Assembly: GCA_903813345.2 (NCBI GenBank)
Contig: CAIIXF020000011.1
Location: forward strand, 26,838,166-26,902,165
Direction: 5' to 3'
Length of the DNA: 64,000 nt
From: Owenia fusiformis
Lineage: Eukaryota; Annelida; Polychaeta; Sabellida; Oweniidae
The notes under the pieces were generated by a model. That model worked only from the letters and a program-made list of their open reading frames with translations. It ran no database searches and had not been told where the DNA came from. Positions within the stretch are counted from its first letter, which is position 1. Each line of letters opens with the position of its first letter. The translations under genes were made by a program, and so were the position numbers. This document shows positions 37,433 through 50,810 of the stretch, piece by piece.

Positions 37433-40400
37433 ATCTGTATCTGTAATTTTAGCCTTTATGCTCTAAAACATGTATTTAGACGATTTTTCAGAATTCTTTG
37501 CTGATTTAATGTTAGACTCACCTTTCAGATTTCCAATAACATTATTTTTGAAATAGTGTACATTTTCCATTTACCCAGCTCGATTCACAAGGTTTCATTC
37601 GCTTCAAAGTCATCACATCGGAAATCGAAGATGCCATATGACTGCATTGTGTTTTCAATTCATTTTTTGAGAGCAATTGCTTCACTGCTTTGTGTGGCCT
37701 AAGTCATTCGAGGACAAGAAGGCTGCATGTTCATTAACTGCTTACCGTATGCAAAGTGCATCTAAATTCTAAACCACCATTCTTGTTGTCGTATTATATT
37801 ATGTTGCATTGCATAGTATTGTATTGTATATTCCATAGTTAGCAGATGATATTCATAGGATAACATGTGAAAATAAAAACGGTATTTTTGTAATCAGTGG
37901 TAAAATATGATATTTTTAACAAATTTTCACTTAACCATAGCATACGTTTTTTTAGCCATGACATACGGCGCCGTATGCGATGGTTTATGGGTTTTTGCTA
38001 CTTCAGACTCAAAACGAGGCTAGGTGTCAGCATCGCCGGATCGTTTGGAAAATTCGAATTAAATCACTTAATTTCCGACGATTCTGATGATGACTTTAAC
38101 TATGGAATAAAAAGAACATCCTATGATTTAATCGTGATATGATTTTACGGTCAAGTCAAGTAACTTAGTCAACATTCGATATTTGTATGTTCATCAATAT
38201 TTACTAAGAATGGTGCCACAGTTGAAGTAAACCTTTGGTTAATTATTTTCAATAAAACTTTCAGCAAACGTGTAAATGATAATTTTGAAGTTCTGTTACA
38301 TATTGGTGAAGCAATCTTGAGGATATGGCCTAAATTTAAGATTTTCCACTGTGTCCCTGTATACCCCTACTTCAAAAGATGTATGTTATTTGTCATTTTT
38401 CATTATGAACCAACCATAAATGTATTTTTTCTTGTTTACATACAAAATGGATTTTCTGTTTTCAAATATTGAAAGATGGTACTGCATTTATTTGTTCATG
38501 ATATGGAGCAAACAAATGCGTGTCAATTTACACTGTAATATCCTACATACTTATATTTCAAGGGTAGTTTTGAAGAATAATCAAGAAAATCCATGTTTTC
38601 AAATGGATTCATCCTTGTCAAAGAACGTAAATGAGGATATGCAGTTTGCAAAACTAACAACTTGTTTCCAGTTCTTACAATTCTTGGTTAAAACAAATAT
38701 TTTGAAAGTTGTGATTCGAATGTAATATCCTACTCAATGAAATTTGTTGATATTTGTGAATTTTTTCTTTCGGAATGCACATTGCTGGATCACAGAACCT
38801 TGCCTTGATCGAGATGTACGAAAAGTGTATTGTTAATACTTGACGTTGTTCGGATATTTGGATGTGATTGACGTTTCTGTTAATCTCCTACCACTGTAAC
38901 TTCCAACTTAATTTTTGAAAGCCAAATATGATAGTCACGAATTGATGTTTAAGTCACACGTTGGTGCATACATCATGTGTGTACATTAACTGTCGAATTC
39001 ATGCCGACTTACATTTATATAAATATCCACAGTTAACTCAAATCATCAATTCTCGAAACGGTTTATCATATAACCTGGTGAGTTTAATGTTTCATTTTAA
39101 TTTATAATTGTGATATCGGATTTGAGTATGATATTAGTCGAGGTTTAAACAAAGCAACAAAATTGCGTGAAACCTTTTGTGAAAATTCCAACGATTTTTC
39201 AAGAATCCTCCTTCAAAGTGTTACCAAAGTGCTCCCCGGGAGTGGACATTTCGTCTTGTGTAATCAAAATAATATAGCGGGTGGTTTGAATTTTTGTTTG
39301 AGTTTATAGTCTTAAAAACGTATCGCCTCATTGGAAGGTACATGCAGATTTTTGCGATCTATCACTATAGAAGGCTAAATATTGTGCAAAAACAGGAGTT
39401 GACACGCTTCTATTTGGAAATGAAATTTCCTACATAATTGTCGACTCATGTTTAAAAGTCATGAAAACAAGGTTGAACACAAAACATTGACCCAGTTACT
39501 GTCTATTTAGCATGAGATCACCAAGGGAAATATTATTAATGACTTAAATCGTTATTCCAAGAAACTTATCAATTTAGAAATGCAAAATGTTCAAATTTGT
39601 TTTTCAATTATAAAAAATCAACGTTTACAAAATTATTTAAAACGGAGATATTTACTTATGTAGCATTCATTGGCATGTGTCAGGGAGTAAATAAGAAGAA
39701 TATGCACTTGATTCTATATCTTGTTCCCAAAGGAGTATGTTAAGGAGCGGTATATCTTAACGTACTTTTATCATTCCGAACTCAAACATTTCTTATACTT
39801 ATTTCGATAACGCTTTGTTGAGAATGGATTCGAGATACACTCAAAATTAATACGTTAAAATGTGTATTATCATCTTAATAACCATCTCACAAATTATTTT
39901 GGAAATCAAAGATGTACGATTTTTGAGATTTTTATTTTCGAATGTTGACTTTCGCTACGCTCGCTCGTGCAGATATCATATCCATTCGTGGATAAAAATC
40001 ATATCACTCATAAATCATAGGATATCCTCTATATATTATATGATATTATATAGTATTTTGTATTGTTATGTATTGTATTGTATTACATTTCATTACATTG
40101 TATTGTATCATATTGTTTTGAATTGTAGTGTATTGTATTGGGAATCAAATAATGGATCATGTAACTGGAAATTGACATCGTGGTATCCTCTGCTCCAGTT
40201 CTCTTCCTCTTTTACAAAAGAGAAGTTGATTGCTTTCAAGTTGGAACTAAAAGCTGCAGTAATAGAGCATAATGAGAAATTGGATTGATGGGTAACTGCT
40301 TGTAGCTTTCAATCACTAAATGGCCAAATGACATTTAATTAACTTAGAATGCGTTTTACGATTAATAACACCTTCATCCAGCAATCAATCAAGAATTTGA

Positions 40401-40545
40401 TGCCATGGGAACAATTTACTGGACGAAATCATTCTACAATACTTGTATCGTGTTTAGTACTATACGGGTACTTTGACCGCCGTTCCCTTTGCATATTTTG
40501 TAATTTGGAACTGTCTCTTATTTTTTTGCATAATACTATGTACTA
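37433..40545. other. no gene seen; TATTG-rich microsatellite at 40020-40140
   Basis: Open frames such as 37897-38142 and 38420-38725 resemble nothing known and have AT-driven composition. About 40020-40140 is a degenerate TATTG/TGTAT repeat, and a short similar patch lies near 37790-37840. Confidence 0.4.
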
Positions 40546-40645
40546 AGTTATTGAATGATTTGGAGTGCAATACAGGATATATTTCGCTCGAGAAATTCTG
40601 GTTGAGCACGAGACGAAGTCGAGTGCCAATACAGAATATCGATAA
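40546..40645. repeat. fragment of the GAGACGAAGTCGAGT repeat family
   Basis: Contains TTGAATGATTTGGAGTGCAA and CGAGACGAAGTCGAGTGCC, words that recur at 56575-56680 and 57262-57790. It abuts the LINE remnant directly. Confidence 0.6.
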
Positions 40646-41840
40646 TCATTTCAAATCATGCGGTGTGCCCCAGGGCTCAGTCCTTGGGCCGACATTATTC
40701 ATATTATATGTAAATGACATGTTTAAGGTCTCCAATATTCTAAAAGCGTAATATTTGCCGACGACACTAATTTGTTGGCCTCGGATAAAGATTTGAAATC
40801 TCTAATAGAAAAGGTTAATAATGAATTTGATCTTATGGATGACTGGTTCAAAGCAAACAGATTGTCAATAAACTATTCTAAAACAAAATTTATCTTGTTT
40901 AATAAACAGAAACGACAAATCTTTAGAGATGTTAAAATTGATATGTCTGGCAAACAAATTAAAAGAGTAAGATCTATCAACTTTTTGTCATTGTTGATGA
41001 ACATATTACCTGGAAAGAACATATTAAACATATAGAAGCAAAAATATCCAGAACAATTGGTCTCTTATATGAGATTCACCACCTTTTGAATAAAACAAGT
41101 CTTTTGGCAATCTATAATTCCCTGATATACTCACATATAAATTATTGTAATTTAATCTGGGGTGGCCATAGCAATGCTCATACAAATGAGCTGCATTCCC
41201 TACTTCTATTCCAAAAGAGATTTCTTCGATTACTAGACAACCAGCGAAGAATGGCACATTCAGCACCTCTCTTTAAGAAGTACAACATTTTACCTGTAAA
41301 CCAGGTGTATGAATTTATGTTTCAAATTTTGTCTATTGTTGTATTTACCAGGAACCTGTTTATTTCAAACTATATAATGATTATTTTAATCAAAATGAAT
41401 ATTTTCACAATTATCCTACTAGAAGAAGTCATAATTTACATGCTAGGACTTACAAAACAAAAATAGGGTTATATTCAATCAAAGTACAGGGTCCAAGAAT
41501 CTGGAATTCTATCTCAGATCATGTCAGATTTTTGCCTTCTTTACTTCAATTTAAAATGACTAGAAAGAAAAACATAATTGCTGAAATATAATTCTGTACT
41601 GTCACCTCATCTACCTTTCCATTCATACATTTTCCTAAACCGAAATAGAGTTAACACACATTGGCAGCCACAACCCACCACCACTGGCCATAAGTTAGAT
41701 GCATACATATGCTATCAATATGTATAGTTATTATTGAATTCTTATTTTTGTCACTAAAGCAACTTCATACTCTTGTTAAAGTGTCAGTTGATGTATAATT
41801 TATGTATCATAGTTTGACAATAAAGTATGTAACTAACTAA
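40646..41840 (+). pseudogene. CR1/L2-like LINE reverse transcriptase remnant
   Basis: Reverse transcriptase motifs appear in order but in different frames: SCGVPQGSVLGPTLFILYVN (from about 40655), then IFADDTNLLAS after a frameshift near 40750 (the FADD catalytic motif), then RLSINYSKTKFILF. After another shift come HITWKEHIKHIEAKIS, YSHINYCNLIWG and KRFLRLL. Past 41330 YPTRRSHNL and GPRIWNSI appear in yet another frame, ending near 41590. An untranslated tail with AATAAAG runs to about 41840. Several frameshifts mean it is dead. The N-terminal endonuclease is missing. Confidence 0.85.
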
Positions 41841-41856
41841 AAAAAATCTTATTAGC

Positions 41857-42290
41857 AATGTTCCACACACAAAATGAATGAACTTCCTGGTTACGAGTTT
41901 TTTGTGTTCTCGATTTAAACTTACGTATACGTCATGAGCCGAATTATCATTTGGCACAAAGTTAGACAATATAGTCTAGGTATACTCTCGGTTTGGAATT
42001 TGATTCATAAGTCGTCAAAGTAACATACATTGGTAATATAACGGACTTTCGTCGTCAATGTAACAAAGCGAGGGGCTAAATATATGAATTGCAACTTCAT
42101 TTACAAAACAAATTCCAAGTCGACAATACTTATTAAAACTAGACTATATCTTTTAGCTTTGTGCCAAATTATAATCTGCAACTTGACTTATAAGTAGGTT
42201 TAAATCGAGAAAACCCAAAAAATCGTAACCAGGAAGTTCATCCATTTTGTTACATTGACATTCCGTCAAAGTAACTAGTTGTGGAACAGT
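41857..42290. mobile_element. foldback element directly after the LINE tail
   Basis: TGTTCCACA at the left mirrors TGTGGAACA at the right. AATGAATGAACTTCCTGGTT pairs with AACCAGGAAGTTCATCC, and GGCACAAAGTTAGAC with its counterpart. Arms are about 200 bp. Confidence 0.7.
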
Positions 42291-42295
42291 GATTA

Positions 42296-42490
42296 GGTTA
42301 ATACATTTTACTTAGGAGATAATCCATTTGAAATATCCTGACTTACTCTGAGATTGTCTCCTCCGATCCAATATAATACGGACATGATCAATCCCGTACC
42401 AATACAAGGTGAGGGGTACAGATTGGAACAGCACAAGAACTGACCAATCAGAGGGCTAATACAGATCATTTGACAAAAGTGCTCAAAATG
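42296..42490. repeat. dispersed repeat, member of the family at 57.3-58.3 kb
   Basis: Shares TTTTACTTAGGAGATAATCC and AGAACTGACCAATCAGAGGG with 57840-58010. The following segment GTGCTCAAAATGGTAAAA recurs near 43282. Confidence 0.65.
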
Positions 42491-43615
42491 GTAAAAACTG
42501 CATGGTTTTGAAAGACTTTTTAAACAATGATACAACTGGAAAACTAAAAACTGAAAAAATGATATCAGACATCACATGTGTTATTTTTATGAGGGAGATT
42601 AGAGCAGGGTATAAAATATAATCTTGTGTAATATATATAGCCCGGATAGAACAAGCCACCCCTCTCTGTTTCCTGATAATTTTCCCGATTCTCATCAACA
42701 TTGAACTTTTTTATTTTCAGGTTCTCAACCATCATTGTCAAAATATTGTCAAAATGAAAAACATAAATATTTTGATGATGATAAGTTATTTTGTATCGTA
42801 TTTGTTATAACTTAACTTAAATTCGTTGTAATGTGATCATGGTGATTTTCCACTATCTACTACCTACTTTGTGTGTTACGCCAATTGTTTATTGCATTAA
42901 TTAGCACCCTTATATTGCTTCTGTAAGTATGGAGCTTAGATTTGAACATCTTCTTATTGTGTTGTGTCTCATAGTGATTGATGTGCATGGCTCATTTTCG
43001 AATGGAGTGTTTAAATGGCGTCGTATATTTGCCTTAATGCTACCTATTTCGAAGTACTTAATATATGGTACTCGAATAAATCGAATCAGGGTTATAGTTT
43101 TTGAGTCCGTTAGGGCCATAATTGGAGAGAAGTGTTTCTTAAGGAGTCTCGTCTTCTAATTAACTGGTTGAAAACAATATCTTTATACCACTAAAAGGCG
43201 GTATACTTTTGATTTTGACGGCCAGGTCGAAATGGTAAAAAAGAAATTTGACAAGTTTGTCCCAAAAATGGCCAAAATCAATTGAAAAGTGCTCACAATG
43301 GTAAAACTGCATGATTTTGAAAGATTTTTTGGCCGGGGGTGGGGGGGGGGTTAAAAGATTCATGCAAAGTGCTCTCATTCTCGTTGAGACTCTTACATAG
43401 TTTTAATGAAATATCTATGCATTGAACTTTTGTGTAATAACTAGTGTCTTGGTCGAGTGGGGTATACGTAATTCATGACGTGATCGTGAAAAACAGTCCA
43501 TCTTAATAAAACTCTTCGAAAACACACTTATCTTTTTCATTTCGGAAGCTTCCTCGCACGTTATTGCATCGCCTAATCGATGAATCTTTTAGATTGGATG
43601 CTGGTTCCTGGCACT

Positions 43616-43777
43616 TTACACATCATCACAATAAGCTCTCAACGTGATGTAGTCTTGAGCACTTAGCAAAGGTGCAATGAGCTCTGTATTGCTAGAATAT
43701 CGGTCACGTGCAATCGTCTCCTCTTCCGTGAGCACATCTCTCTTAGACAGTTTTGACAGGGAAGTATGTATTCTTGT
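43616..43777 (-). other. possible terminal coding exon, unrecognised
   Basis: A 53-codon open frame without ATG, GC-richer than its surroundings, with balanced composition: KRDVLTEEETIARDRYSSN, then LLSAQDYITLRAYCDDV and a stop. An AG acceptor with a pyrimidine stretch (ACTTCCCTGTC...CTAAG) is available on the - strand. A second open stretch on the same strand, 44316-44447 (KRENIENDDLEVQEEILGD...), could be an upstream exon. No family is recognised; the length alone would not be significant. Confidence 0.25.
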
Positions 43778-44447
43778 TTAAACATCCAGTACGGATTTTA
43801 TCCTGTACAATGCATGGTGGTTGGTAGAAACGCGCATTGGATCTGTTGGAGCGGGTGTACTTTCATTTGATATCATATAAAACACACAAAATGTTATAGC
43901 AATAATTGTTGTTTTGTGAAATCAAGATGAAGGTATGATGTGCTTACCCTTCACATTGTGAGCTTCTAGCTTACAAGTAGAAATAAATGATTCCCATGAG
44001 CAGAAAATTACCCAACATGATCAAAACACAAAGTATAAAATAACAACCGTTGACCAATCATTCAACACTAATTTATTATTTTCTCAATGCATAACTATGT
44101 CTTGTGTTCTGTGAAAGTTAAAATGAATGAAATAGGATTTTTTACATGAATTTCTCTAACAATCTGATATATTGGTTAACATGCAATATTTTATCCCATG
44201 TCGACTCAGGATTAAGTTTTCTATTGTATTAAGTAAGTCATTCTCTTAATCCATCAACATTTGAGACATTTATGGGCATTTGAATGGGAAGAGCCTCTTC
44301 AGTTAAACAATAATTTCAGCCGTGTCTCTCTGTAACATAGGGTTCTACTTCATTTGAAAGATCACCAAGAATTTCCTCTTGAACCTCTAAATCGTCATTT
44401 TCTATATTTTCTCTTTTAACATTTTTGGTCTTTGCCCCATTTTCGCA

Positions 44448-46030
44448 CTAATGCTTGTATATTTGGATAACAATTCGTTTTCAGAATGGCCACTTTACTA
44501 ATGGAATGCTAGTATTCTGATGTACTTTCATTATGCATACGCAAACTTTTCTTCATTTGATTTGGTTGACCAATGATTATTTTGAGCATGCGCATATGCA
44601 ATACTTAGAATCCCTGGTTAGAATTCAAAACTAAAACCTAACGTCATGTAATATGGCGACTTTGAAACCGGGCACTTATGACGTCACTCCTTAAGGTGGG
44701 CAACGTGCTAAGTTAGCACTGCTAACGTGTACAAAGAGTAACTAAAACTACAACAGTCAACCATCTGTCAAATGGAGTGAAGGATGTCTCATTTTGAAAT
44801 GCTAAACAACACGACAATATGACCATAGCCATTGTTTCTAGAGGGCGTCTCGAGCTTGTACGCCAACATGCAATTTACTATGTCATCGCGTCTGACACGT
44901 GATCTTTCTTTATTCCGATCTCCGATGATATTTATCATAATCATTGCTCGTAAAACAAGAAATAAATCGTTGATATAGGAATGTTATCCTAGTACCCTGC
45001 CCACGAATACTGATTGTGTCTAACTTTACAACATAAAGGTGTGATTTATGAATCACAAACGATATCCTTTTGACTCCTTCGTGTTAAAGATATTCAGTCT
45101 GTCCACAGTTTTACAATAATCAAACATACCAAAATAGTTTTTTTTTGTCTTTTGAAATCAACTAATTTCAATCGAGATAAAGCCAATAAAGCGAACAAGT
45201 AATAAAACAAAATATGAAAAATAATAACTCACGCGTGATAACATGTAGAGTACAAATTACATCACTAGCAATCTAAAATCACTCTATTATTACAATTTTA
45301 CATAACTACCCTGTGGTTATGACGTCATCGCCTAGCTGAGTTCGTTCTGGCGCTCTAGACCAACTTCTAGGCCAACTTTAACTCGGCGACCCCAAAAAAG
45401 GTTCGTTTTATCAGCCGGCCTGACTATAGGGAACGGATGTTAATGCTCAACACACCAGAGGTGTCATTCATAACATGTCTTTGGCAATATCATAGACTTT
45501 TGTAAATAGTTACCGATTGTTATGCTATTGCCATATTAAAGAGTATAAAAAAAGTATTTGCGTCTAATATCGAGAAGCTCCTGTTAATTTGATTTTTTGT
45601 TGATAAAAGAAAAAAACGTGTTTTTCATCTCCAACTTTATTACTTTAATTACAGAAAAACACCATCATAATAATATATGATCATACAATGCTTGTCATTT
45701 CGAATTTACATCTTTAATGATGTTTATCCTATTTATAACTTGATAAATAATCAATGTGACTCGGACTATTTAAAAAACAAATTAAAATACATTCAAAAAT
45801 GTCTTGAAAAAAGAAGATTGTGAGAAAATAAAAAAGTATTTGAATTATATGATATTGCTCAGACTTTGCACAGGGCCTTTTAATTCAAAGAACATTTCCT
45901 CAGTTTGAGGGAGATATTCAAGTTGTCAAGGACTGTAAATTCAATGTGTCACTAGGAAATAATTGTTTTTGAGATGAAACGGTTGATCCCTTTATGAATT
46001 CTATTGAAATTGTACATAGGCCTCTATCAA
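44448..46030. other. no gene seen; two palindromic CRE-type motifs
   Basis: TGACGTCA occurs near 44672 and 45319. These could mark promoter-like DNA for the possible - strand exons below, but nothing else supports that. Confidence 0.25.
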
Positions 46031-46181
46031 GGTGTTATAGCATGACGGTTACATCAAGGCGATTTGCAAAATTTTGTGGTAACGATAACAAAAAATGGCG
46101 GATGAGAAGGACAGTATGTCCTCTTTCTCGCCTGTAGGCAAGATTCACAGATACGATTTCCTTTTCAACTAGTTCCATTCG

Positions 46182-47038
46182 GTGACTTATATTTACAGCT
46201 TGATGGAAACTAATCTCGGTGTTAATCTTGATAATGAGCGTATTCCATGCTTGCTATTCGCTGATGACATTGTTCTCCTAGGAAAAGATGAAAACGATTT
46301 GAAAATGCTTCTCCAAACTGTAAATACTTTTGGTATTAAATGGGGCTTTAAATTCAGCAGGAAAAAATCAAAAATTATGGTGATAGGAAAGCACATTGAC
46401 CGTAAAAAGATCTGGAAATTGGGCGATCTTAACCTAACCGAGGTGACTGATTATAAATATCTTGGTTATATGTTTCATAAAAACCTAAGAGACTCACATC
46501 ATACTGGTTTATTTCTTTTTGCTAGTGGTCTCTGTTTTATTTTCATTTATGGTATATTGGAACTATGATACACAAACATTGCAATGTCAATCGAATTGAA
46601 TTTGGAAACACTATATACAAGTCAATGCTCGAACCAGCGATACTTCACAGCTGCTCAATATGGTCTACCCTAACGAAAGAATCAAATAAAACCCTTAAGT
46701 CTATCCAATATAGAGCAGCTCAAGCAGTACTTCAATTAAAATGCAAACCTGCCCACTCCGCTTTGATTGGAGATCTTGGTTGGAGCCCTATATGTGGAAT
46801 TTATGAAAAACGCCTTATTGATTATTTTATGTATCTAAAGTACAAAGCTTGTAAGACTTCCCTCTCGCATAAAATATTTTGCTCGCTCATGAAGCGCTTT
46901 GAACAAGATAATGAAGCTTCGTGGAAGTATGTATCTAATGTTAAAGAATTACTGTGTAAACGAGGTCTCGATGATGTAATTTATAGAAGAGATTGTGAAG
47001 AGATGTCCAAGTTCATATTTTTTAGTTCATTATCGTGA
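46182..47038 (+). pseudogene. second LINE reverse transcriptase remnant
   Basis: Reads RIPCLLFADDIVLLGKDEND (FADD catalytic motif), then KFSRKKSKIMVIG and YKYLGYMFHKN. The sequence then degenerates from about 46495, and a second frame from 46565 gives YKSMLEPAILHSCSIWS, QYRAAQAVLQLK and LGDLGWSPICGIYEKRL. The order fits the 3' half of a non-LTR retrotransposon polymerase. It differs from the CR1/L2-like copy at 40646. The N-terminal part is missing and there is at least one frameshift. Confidence 0.75.
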
Positions 47039-47778
47039 TTTCTCAGTATTTGTGCCTCAGAGCCACTCAAACTGTTAGCAGTAAGTAAACTGTGTATAAA
47101 CAAGCCATAAAATGACAAATCCAGAAAAGGAACGTGGTCATATTGTAAATAATAAGGTTTCAAACGCAATGTCGTTAGACGACTACGTATGAAATCTATG
47201 GACGGTAACGTATTGTATTAGATGTACATTAGATATTTAGCGGACGGTTACGTGCATGTACATCTTTCAAGTCAAGCAATGAAGAGGCAAAAGAAGAATT
47301 AGCGTCAAATACTGATGAATATGACAAAATTAATAACAATGAATGTGAGATACATATTTGAACGAGGTTCGCGTAACCGCCAATCAATTTTAAATCAAAT
47401 TAAAAATACAACATTATTGCTTAAGTAGAACATATCAGGTGGTTTCGAATGCTCAATTGGCTTTTTATGATCGTATGTAGGTTACATCTATATACCCCGA
47501 GGTCGTCAGGCAATGTAGACCATGCCCTAACGACAAAAATAAACATAAATTTTGTGTAGTTTTGAATTTCAAACTCAACAGTTTTTCGCTTATTTTATGT
47601 TATCCCCGGGCATCAATTTGCAAAGAATACGTTCAAAATATACGAGGGGTGATCAATAAGTAATGGACGCTTTTTTACACAGATACATTTTATGGATCAA
47701 TCCCTTTGATTTTCCTACCAGTGATAAATCATTCAATTATCTATCAATTCTGAAGATTTGAATATACGTGTTGATATA

Positions 47779-48653
47779 CACTCCCCTCCATAAGTTTGGC
47801 AACCTTTTTTCCCCATTGAACTACGTGTTAAAGCCTCTTTACGTTTGAATTTTTATTACTTAACCGGCGATGAAATAACTTATAATATTAATGGAAACGT
47901 AACTTGACTTTATTTCCAATACCTCCAAATTTTCTCAATTTTTTTCCTGAATTACAATAGGTCGAAAATTGATGATAAATTTGATGAATTTTTGAAAATC
48001 GTCATTCCCATGTAATCCAATGGGAAATGGAGGGTTCGGGGCAAATCAGAAATCAGGATAAATTTTCAGTAAAAGATTCAGCAAAAAATATTTTTATATA
48101 GGAAATTGAATTGTCTAACTTTTTTGAACACTAAGTGTTTAGTTTATTTGATGAATATTAAAGTTACAGCGCTTCAAAGTCATTTTTGAAAATAATTTTT
48201 CGCCTCCTGTGTTATTTCAATGGGAGAGGTTTTTTGAAAAACAATTTTGACTTTAAACCCCTATAACTTTGTTGAACCTGAAGAAACATATCAATTTTTT
48301 GTTAAATAAAGTTAGCAAATTCAATTCCCTGCCTAACTCGTATTTTTTGCAAGGACTCGGATGGATGGATATTCTGTCATATGACTTGCGGCAAACCTAC
48401 CATTTCCCATTGGTTAACATGGGAATGTCGATTTTCAAAAATTCATCAAATTTATCATCAATTTTCGACCTATTATAATTGAGGAAAAAAATTGAGAAAA
48501 TTTGAAGGTATTGGAATTAAGGTCAAATTACGTTCCCAGCAATAGTTTAAGTATTTTCATCGCAGATTAAGTAAATAAAAATTCAAAGGTAAAGAGGCTT
48601 TAACACGTAGTTCAATGGGGGAAAAAAGGTTGCCAAACTTATGGAGGGGAGTG
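47779..48653. mobile_element. 875-bp foldback MITE with TA target
   Basis: Ends CACTCCCCTCCATAAGTTTG and its complement, with TA on both sides (47777-47778, 48654-48655). Arms of about 430 bp pair imperfectly to the centre near 48220. A rearranged copy lies at 56799-57262 and an end fragment at 50540. Confidence 0.85.
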
Positions 48654-48855
48654 TATCCTTATTTCCATGAAGGAGGTACAGGTACCCCGGGACCGACATT
48701 TACGTCACATATTTAGTTTTTAGCCAGTTTGGCAAATTTCAGTTAGGCCTAGATTTAAACTTTTTTATGCAACAAGTGTTGAAATATTTTGCTGACTGGT
48801 AACACACAAACAGTAAGCATTGTGATGTCAGTGGTCGGGGTTTACAGGTCAATTT

Positions 48856-49150
48856 GTGGAAGCATTGTGGAAGAAAGGGTTGGTGAGAGAAGGAGACACC
48901 CTACTCCGTATGGACAATGCACCTGCCCATAGATCGCAAAATGTTCAGAATACAATATCCCTGGACCTCAAAATTGAGCCCTTGGCCAATGCACCATATT
49001 GTCCATATTGCCCACATGTGACTTATTTATTCCTATACTACTTATTTCTATAGAGAAGGGACGCAGGTTTGTTGACATTGATGAGGTTGAGGAATTGTGT
49101 ACATGTAGCACTTGGTGGAACCTATGTAGAGGGCCCTGTAGAATGAATGT
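48856..49150 (+). pseudogene. mariner transposase C-terminal remnant
   Basis: Contains RMDNAPAHRSQNVQ, the region of the second catalytic aspartate of mariner transposases. NAPYCPYCPH then replaces the usual PYSPDLAP, so the third catalytic residue is lost. After a stop and in the same frame come REGRRFVDIDEVEE, the expected downstream helix. Only the C-terminal third is left. Confidence 0.75.
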
Positions 49151-49684
49151 GGCATGAATACCACATAGCGATGATAAAATATTCAAAATCAACTATGGCA
49201 TAACAAAATGGGGTAATTCATGATCATAATGGTTTGGTTTGTTCAACCTGCATTGAACTGCGTTGTATGTTAAACAAGCTAAAATAGCTTCAGAATGTTT
49301 GACGACATGTCGGTCCCGGGGAACCTATACCCCCTTCACGGAAATAAAGATATATCAAAATATATTTCATGTTTTGTTTTCAAATCTTCAGAGTTGATAG
49401 ATAATTAAATGATGTATCACTGGTAAGAAAATCGAAGGTATTGGTCTATAAAAAGTATCCGTGTAAAAAAAGCGTCCATTACTTATTGATCACCCCTCTA
49501 CTAAATGCATCACCGAATGCGATGCCCACAAAAATCGTTCATCCTTTCATTGATACACAGTAGAATACAATAATGCACCAACCTTAGTTTTCTGTTCCAT
49601 CGCGGCCATTTTATTGGATAAATCAGTGATCGTAGTCGTCTAATCTCGTTTTCAGAGGTGTTGTAACCGTCATGCTATAACACC

Positions 49685-50539
49685 GTGTAGATGTTATATA
49701 CCTATCGTTATCGCTAACTGAATGTACTGATGTAACAAGTGTAAGAAGCATTATGCATTGTTCTATAGTTACTGTGAAAGAATATCAAAACGGTATTTTA
49801 AAACTAGAATAATATATATACAATATTATATAAACATGATATATTCCTCAGATTCCTGGTTAAATATAGAATATTGATGTCTAGCGTTGCAACCATTTTG
49901 AAAATAAGCATTTTAAGTAAACTGGAATGGCAGGGAAATTAACAAATGCCTGCAATAATATTAGTGAATATATTAAATACTATAGAGTGATGAATGAAAA
50001 TGCAGATTTTAGAGGTAACAACTGGCGACCATTTAATAAATATGTGACTTATTGAAATAGTGTTTATGCATTTAATGAATATTTCATATACATCAAAGAT
50101 AAACGGGGGGAGGTGTACAACCAAGTAAGTAATGTTTTAATACATGTTTTAACATAACATCAATTACCTTATACTAAAGCAACTTTATTCATTTCTTCAG
50201 AGAATTTTTTCATTAGATCGAGGCTTTTGACTTGAAAAAGAAGATATGAAGAAAGTTGTTCTAGTATAAAACAGAGAGATGAACTTAGATAGAACTATCA
50301 ATCACATTGTTTTATCGATGCTCATATTCCAGTGATACGTACATGTAAATCCACGTTCATCCTCGGTGAAGAATTACTATGTGGACCATTATATTACAAT
50401 AATAAACTACTTAGATAGATAAAGTATAATATGCTGTATTAATTTTCAATCAAAGTGAACATGCTGGTTTCAAATGTTTATACAAGCTAGTTTTTACAAA
50501 CTAGGCCTTTGTGGCATAAAGAACTTATAGTACAATCTA
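49685..50539. other. no gene seen
   Basis: AT-rich, with no convincing frame or repeat. Confidence 0.4.
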
Positions 50540-50580
50540 CACTCCCCTTCATAAGTTGGCAACTTGGAGCCCCATTCTGG
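50540..50580. repeat. end fragment of the CACTCCCCT MITE
   Basis: CACTCCCCTTCATAAGTTGG matches the start of the MITE at 47779; similarity stops after about 40 bp. Confidence 0.55.
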
Positions 50581-50810
50581 ATCACTTATAAAAACCCTTT
50601 TTTGCTTGGAGATTTGACATTTATTTTTGTTATTTATTTATTTTTGTCATTGAACAATTGTAAGATAATTAAGATTCAAATAATGACAGACGTTAAAATG
50701 GTAGTTACAGAGGAGAGTGTAGCACTTTACAAGGTGATGAGTCATTATAAAGCATCCAGTCTAATTCTTCAGGCAATTACATGATGCACTTGCAAAAATA
50801 AGGTTCACGA

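Larger units (their letters stand above)
47643..49498 (+). mobile_element. mariner element with a MITE nested in its left terminal repeat
   Basis: Both ends carry GAGGGGTGATCAATAAGTAA next to a TA. The right terminal repeat is continuous for about 190 bp. The left matches it only after removing the MITE at 47779-48653: similarity resumes with TTATTTCC and CCCCGGGACCGACAT (48657-48700). Without the MITE the element is about 980 bp, with a decayed transposase inside. Confidence 0.85.
46031..49684. repeat. exact 23-bp inverted pair bounding 3.65 kb
   Basis: GGTGTTATAGCATGACGG plus TTACA (46031-46053) is repeated exactly in inverse at 49662-49684. The interior holds a LINE remnant and a mariner. 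No target duplication is seen outside the pair, so it may be a composite or decayed element, or two copies of a repeat. Confidence 0.45.

Noticed and set aside
50509-50784. 91-residue + strand open frame as a gene
   Set aside because: It begins before, and runs through, the end fragment of a MITE, and shows no domain.
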